From Collinsella sp. (GTDB taxonomy: Bacteria; Actinomycetota; Coriobacteriia; Coriobacteriales; Coriobacteriaceae): a stretch of DNA of 8,314 bases. Positions 6,314 to 8,314 of this stretch are shown in pieces. The notes below the pieces were generated by a model. It was given only the letters and a program-made list of their open reading frames with translations. It did not search any database and was not told where the DNA came from. The stretch covers positions 1-8,314 of the forward strand of contig JAIJJM010000073.1 in NCBI GenBank assembly GCA_022728415.1, read 5' to 3'. The translations under genes were made by a program, and so were the position numbers. Every line of letters begins with the position of its first letter. The stretch's first letter is position 1.

Positions 6314-7530
6314 TGAGCGCCGCAACTGCAACACCTGCAAAGAAAGAAGAAAAGACCGGCCTGCTGGCCACGGTCGCCAACAATGCCCGTCAATACGGTA
6401 TTGTCGGCGCACTGCTGATCATCGTCGTGGCCTTCGAGATCCTGACCGGAGGTGTGCTGCTGAAGCCGAACTCCTTCGTGTCCCTGATCCAGCAGAACGC
6501 CTACGTGATCATCCTGGCCATTGGTATGGTGATGGTCATCATCGCCACCCACATCGACCTTTCGGTTGGTTCCTTGGTAGCCTTCATCGGTGGTGTGTGT
6601 GCACTGCTGATGGAACGCGCCGGAGTCAACTGGATGCTCGCCATCGTCATCGCTCTGGTCGTCGGCCTGATCGTCGGCGTCTGGCAGGGCTTCTGGGTCG
6701 CCGTCATCGGCATCCCGGGCTTCATTACCACTCTGGCCGGCATGTTGATCTTCCGTGGTCTCGCCACCGTGATCGTCGGCGAATCCGTGCCGATTACCTC
6801 CCTCGAATTCCGTGGCATTGCCCGTAACTACCTGCCCAACATCCTTGGCTGGTGGGGTCCGTTCGACGGTCTGACCATTGTGCTCGGCATCCTGTGCATT
6901 GTCGGCTTTGCCTGGAGCCAGCTGCGCAAGCGCGCCCGTGTGGCCAAGGTCGGCCTGGTGCCCGAGCCGATGAGCCTGACCGTCCTCAAGATTGTGCTTG
7001 TCGCGGTCGTCATCGCCTTCGTCACCTACCTGCTGGCTTCCTCCGGTAACGCTGATCAGGGTGGTACCCCGATCATGTTGGTGATCGTCGGTGTGCTGGT
7101 CTTCATCTACAACTTCATCCTGACCAAGACCGTGTTCGGTCGCCACGTGTACGCCGTTGGTGGCAACCGCAAGGCCGCCATCCTCTCCGGTATCAACACC
7201 CGCCGCGTGGACTTCCTGCTGTTCGTCCACATGGGCTTCCTGTCCGCAGTGGCCGCTGTCTGCATGCTTTCCCGTCTGGCTTCCGCAACTGCTCAGGCCG
7301 GTATGGAGTTCGAGATGGACGCCATCGCTGCCTGCTTCATCGGTGGCACGGCCGTCACCGGTGGTATTGGTACCATCCCGGGCGCTGTGATTGGTGCATT
7401 CGTGATGGGTGTTATCAACCAGGGTCTGTCGATTATGGGTGTTGACACCGCCGTGGTGAAGACCATCAAGGGCCTCGTGCTCCTGCTGGCCGTCGCCGTG
7501 GACATCATATCCAAGCGCAAGAAGAGCTGA
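6313..7530 (+). CDS. mmsB: Multiple-monosaccharide ABC transporter permease (MmsB/GguB, XylH-like)
   Basis: A 405-residue integral membrane protein with roughly ten or eleven hydrophobic helices, for example near 28-45, 62-80, 84-101, 107-131, 135-156, 186-203, 222-242, 252-271, 300-320 and 383-398. Family motifs are HIDLSVGS (80-87), GIPGFITTLAG (133-143), the cytoplasmic loop GRHVYAVGGNRKAA (276-289) and GGTAVTGGIGTIPGA (344-358). The length, near 400 with an extra central segment (about 160-250), fits XylH/GguB rather than the shorter RbsC. There is only one permease gene, so the channel is probably a homodimer. The N-terminal 27 residues and the KRKKS end are charged and presumably cytoplasmic. 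The ATG overlaps the ATPase stop (TGATG), with GGGAGG at 6297-6302, so translation is likely coupled. Confidence 0.93.
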   Translation: MSAATATPAKKEEKTGLLATVANNARQYGIVGALLIIVVAFEILTGGVLLKPNSFVSLIQQNAYVIILAIGMVMVIIATHIDLSVGSLVAFIGGVCALLMERAGVNWMLAIVIALVVGLIVGVWQGFWVAVIGIPGFITTLAGMLIFRGLATVIVGESVPITSLEFRGIARNYLPNILGWWGPFDGLTIVLGILCIVGFAWSQLRKRARVAKVGLVPEPMSLTVLKIVLVAVVIAFVTYLLASSGNADQGGTPIMLVIVGVLVFIYNFILTKTVFGRHVYAVGGNRKAAILSGINTRRVDFLLFVHMGFLSAVAAVCMLSRLASATAQAGMEFEMDAIAACFIGGTAVTGGIGTIPGAVIGAFVMGVINQGLSIMGVDTAVVKTIKGLVLLLAVAVDIISKRKKS

Positions 7531-7550
7531 CCTTCCCCTTTCTCCTCCTC
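7531..7550 (+). other. Pure pyrimidine tract just after the permease stop codon
   Basis: Twenty consecutive bases directly after the stop are only C (12) and T (8). The tract includes CTCCTCCTC, which resembles the anti-Shine-Dalgarno core. A C-rich, G-free stretch in front of a stem-loop could be a Rho loading site, or could pair with Shine-Dalgarno sequences. Neither role can be shown from sequence alone. Confidence 0.3.
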
Positions 7551-7552
7551 GA

Positions 7553-7591
7553 TGTGGGATTCGTGCCGGTGCCGCTGGTGCGGATCCCACA
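7553..7591 (+). terminator. Long stem-loop ending the importer operon
   Basis: TGTGGGAT (7553-7560) pairs perfectly with ATCCCACA (7584-7591). The stem continues inward through 7561-7569 and 7575-7583 by Watson-Crick and G-U pairs, giving about 17 pairs around a 5-base loop. The following sequence is only mildly T-rich. It starts 23 bp after the permease stop and probably ends or trims the transporter mRNA. Confidence 0.65.
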
Positions 7592-7635
7592 CTGTTATCT
7601 GCCGTCATTCTTGTAATCAAAGGACTTTTTCCGCC

Positions 7636-7890
7636 ATGAAACTCACCGCGCGCTCCACCTCCCGTATGTATGCATTGACCTGCTTGGCCTGCGTTATCTG
7701 GCTCTGGCAGTCACTGGTCGAGGCCAATAACGATGGCTCGCTGTTCAATTGGGCCACTATTGTCTTCTCGCTGTGCTTGCTAGTGGTCATCGGATGGAGT
7801 GGTTGGAATGCCGTCACCGGGTGGAACGCCAAGGAGACTGAGGCCGCCACGGCGGGTGCCAAGGATGATGAGGGCAGCACTGATCGGTAA
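7636..7890 (+). CDS. Small two-helix membrane protein, unknown function
   Basis: An 84-residue protein I cannot assign to a named family. It has a short basic N-terminus, a first hydrophobic helix (about 11-28, with two cysteines and tryptophans), a short loop with NNDG, a second helix (about 39-62, tryptophan-rich at its end: GWSGWNAVTGW), and a hydrophilic Ala/Lys/Glu/Asp tail (65-84). A hairpin of two membrane helices with both ends inside the cell is the likely form. An in-frame ATG at 7552 would place 28 residues over the upstream terminator stem and lacks a ribosome-binding site. ATG 7636 has AAAGGA at 7619-7624, eleven bases upstream, and gives a more natural start. It sits between the importer terminator and its own strong terminator, so it may be a separate unit or be read by leak-through. 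A link to sugar uptake is only positional. Confidence 0.7.
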   Translation: MKLTARSTSRMYALTCLACVIWLWQSLVEANNDGSLFNWATIVFSLCLLVVIGWSGWNAVTGWNAKETEAATAGAKDDEGSTDR

Positions 7891-7934
7891 CGTATATACG
7901 GCTGTTGTTGCCGGGAACATATAGGTCCCGGCAA
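7891..7934 (+). repeat. Two tandem structured elements after the small membrane-protein gene
   Basis: Directly after the TAA stop is the perfect palindrome CGTATATACG (7891-7900). Then TTGCCGGGA (7908-7916) and TCCCGGCAA (7926-7934) form a perfect 9-bp stem with a 9-base loop. No T-run follows this stem. Together with the terminator 24 bp further on, they give a strongly structured 3' region. Confidence 0.6.
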
Positions 7935-7957
7935 ACCTGCAGCGATATGTGCATTGC

Positions 7958-7984
7958 AAGCCAGGGATCCCCTGGCTTTTTTTT
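7958..7984 (+). terminator. Canonical intrinsic terminator
   Basis: AAGCCAGGG (7958-7966) and CCCTGGCTT (7970-7978) form a perfect 9-bp stem with an ATC loop. The T-run spans 7977-7984 (eight T). Its orientation ends rightward transcription from the small membrane-protein gene and insulates the next gene. Confidence 0.92.
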
Positions 7985-8020
7985 ATGCCGAAACGGAACT
8001 CGACACGGGCGCGCAGGTCG

Positions 8021-8048
8021 TTGGGTTTGTCTAGAGCCTGCATATAGT
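8021..8048 (+). promoter_or_regulatory. Probable promoter of the MarR-like gene
   Basis: A -10 TATAGT (8043-8048, 5 of 6 to consensus) lies 16 bp after a weak -35 TTGGGT (8021-8026). The expected start site is near 8055, giving a leader of about 40 bases. Confidence 0.5.
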
Positions 8049-8076
8049 TACTTATGGTAATGACTATTGGTAACTA
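8045..8076. promoter_or_regulatory. Inverted repeat over the MarR-like promoter, candidate auto-operator
   Basis: TAGTTAC (8045-8051) and GTAACTA (8070-8076) are perfect 7-bp inverted arms 18 bp apart. TGGTAA also occurs twice in direct orientation, at 8055-8060 and 8068-8073, 13 bp apart. The site overlaps the -10 box and the predicted start. MarR proteins commonly repress themselves from such positions, so autoregulation is a reasonable inference. Confidence 0.5.
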
Positions 8077-8095
8077 ATTGGAGGTTGGGCCAGCG

Positions 8096-8314
8096 ATGTG
8101 CGATTCCCGAACCGATACCAAGACCGGCTTGCTTCCGGTGAATGAGGTGCGGAGCCTCCTGGATGTCTGCTGGAAGGCCAAGACCATCACCGAACTGATG
8201 CCGGCATTGCCGAAAGGTATGAAACCGCGCTATGTCCACGTGATCGACGCCGTCTGGCATATCAACGAACCGAATGGGCAAGATACCGGCACCGCGCGCG
8301 TGGGCGACGTCAGC
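8096..8314 (+). CDS. Probable MarR-family transcriptional regulator, N-terminal part (cut by window edge)
   Basis: An open frame of 73 codons that runs off the right edge. The visible part has a helical stretch (about 15-40, VNEVRSLLDVCWKAKTITEL), then MKPRYVHVIDAVWHI (42-56) and a short loop leading to ARVGDVS at the edge. This pattern, in which a helix ending with a hydrophobic, tryptophan-containing segment is followed by xVxDVS, matches the start of the winged helix in MarR-type regulators. The recognition helix itself is outside the window, so the family call is provisional. ATG 8096 is preceded by GGAGG at 8080-8084, eleven bases upstream, which is a little far. It has its own promoter-like sequence and lies behind a strong terminator, so it is independent of the sugar importer. 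Confidence 0.65.
   Translation, partial: MCDSRTDTKTGLLPVNEVRSLLDVCWKAKTITELMPALPKGMKPRYVHVIDAVWHINEPNGQDTGTARVGDVS

Noticed and set aside
5330..6412. Minus-strand open frame of 360 codons opposite the mmsA gene
   Set aside because: It overlaps a certain ABC ATPase with all motifs in the plus frame; the Asp/His/Val-rich product is typical of antisense frames.
6220..7620. Minus-strand open frame of 466 codons opposite the permease
   Set aside because: Its product is extremely rich in Asp, His, Gly, Gln and Thr with no domain. It is the antisense shadow of a G/C-rich permease gene that has clear family motifs.
7552..7635. Longer form of the small membrane protein starting at 7552
   Set aside because: The extra 28 residues, rich in Cys and Arg, are coded by the stem-loop after the permease, and no ribosome-binding site precedes ATG 7552.
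1..8314. CRISPR arrays, insertion sequences, phage genes, tRNA or rRNA
   Set aside because: No regularly spaced repeats, transposase or integrase motifs, terminal repeats or cloverleaf-like stretches were seen.

Overview
The window reads as a sugar-uptake locus of a high-GC Gram-positive bacterium, most likely a Bifidobacterium of the longum/breve group. The reasons are G/C-rich third codon positions, a lipobox-type sugar-binding protein, and recognition from memory of a ROK kinase / ABC ATPase / ROK repressor / ChvE-MmsA-MmsB gene order. The genus is an inference; no search was run.

Left part (1-2080). About 200 bases of unclear content precede a ROK-family sugar kinase (202-1152, +). It converges on a single-domain CUT2-type ABC ATPase (1177-2043, -), which lies 37 bp downstream of a ROK/NagC/XylR-type repressor (2081-3250, -) on the same strand. 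The repressor and ATPase look like one two-gene operon. This ATPase has no permease or binding protein next to it on its own strand.

Central part (3251-7530). The divergent control region of about 250 bp carries several inverted repeats. A consensus-like promoter (TTGACA, 16 bp, TATTCT) is overlapped by a perfect 7-bp inverted repeat that probably is the repressor's operator. A perfect 9-bp stem-loop sits at the predicted 5' end of the mRNA. Rightward from there runs a complete CUT2 sugar importer: a ChvE-type binding lipoprotein (3502-4659), a two-domain ATPase (4760-6313) and a single XylH/GguB-type permease (6313-7530). A perfect 15-bp stem separates the binding-protein gene from the ATPase gene, and the ATPase and permease genes overlap by one base.

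Right part (7531-8314). A long imperfect stem-loop ends the transporter operon. After it come a small two-helix membrane protein (7636-7890), two further structured elements, a textbook intrinsic terminator (7958-7984), and the start of a probable MarR-family regulator (8096 to the window edge). That regulator has its own promoter-like sequence and an inverted repeat.

Working model: the importer brings in a monosaccharide (a pentose, or glucose/galactose type, judging from the family), the ROK repressor senses a sugar and controls the divergent importer operon, and the ROK kinase may phosphorylate an imported hexose. The role of the extra single-domain ATPase is open. No mobile element, CRISPR array, tRNA or rRNA was seen.
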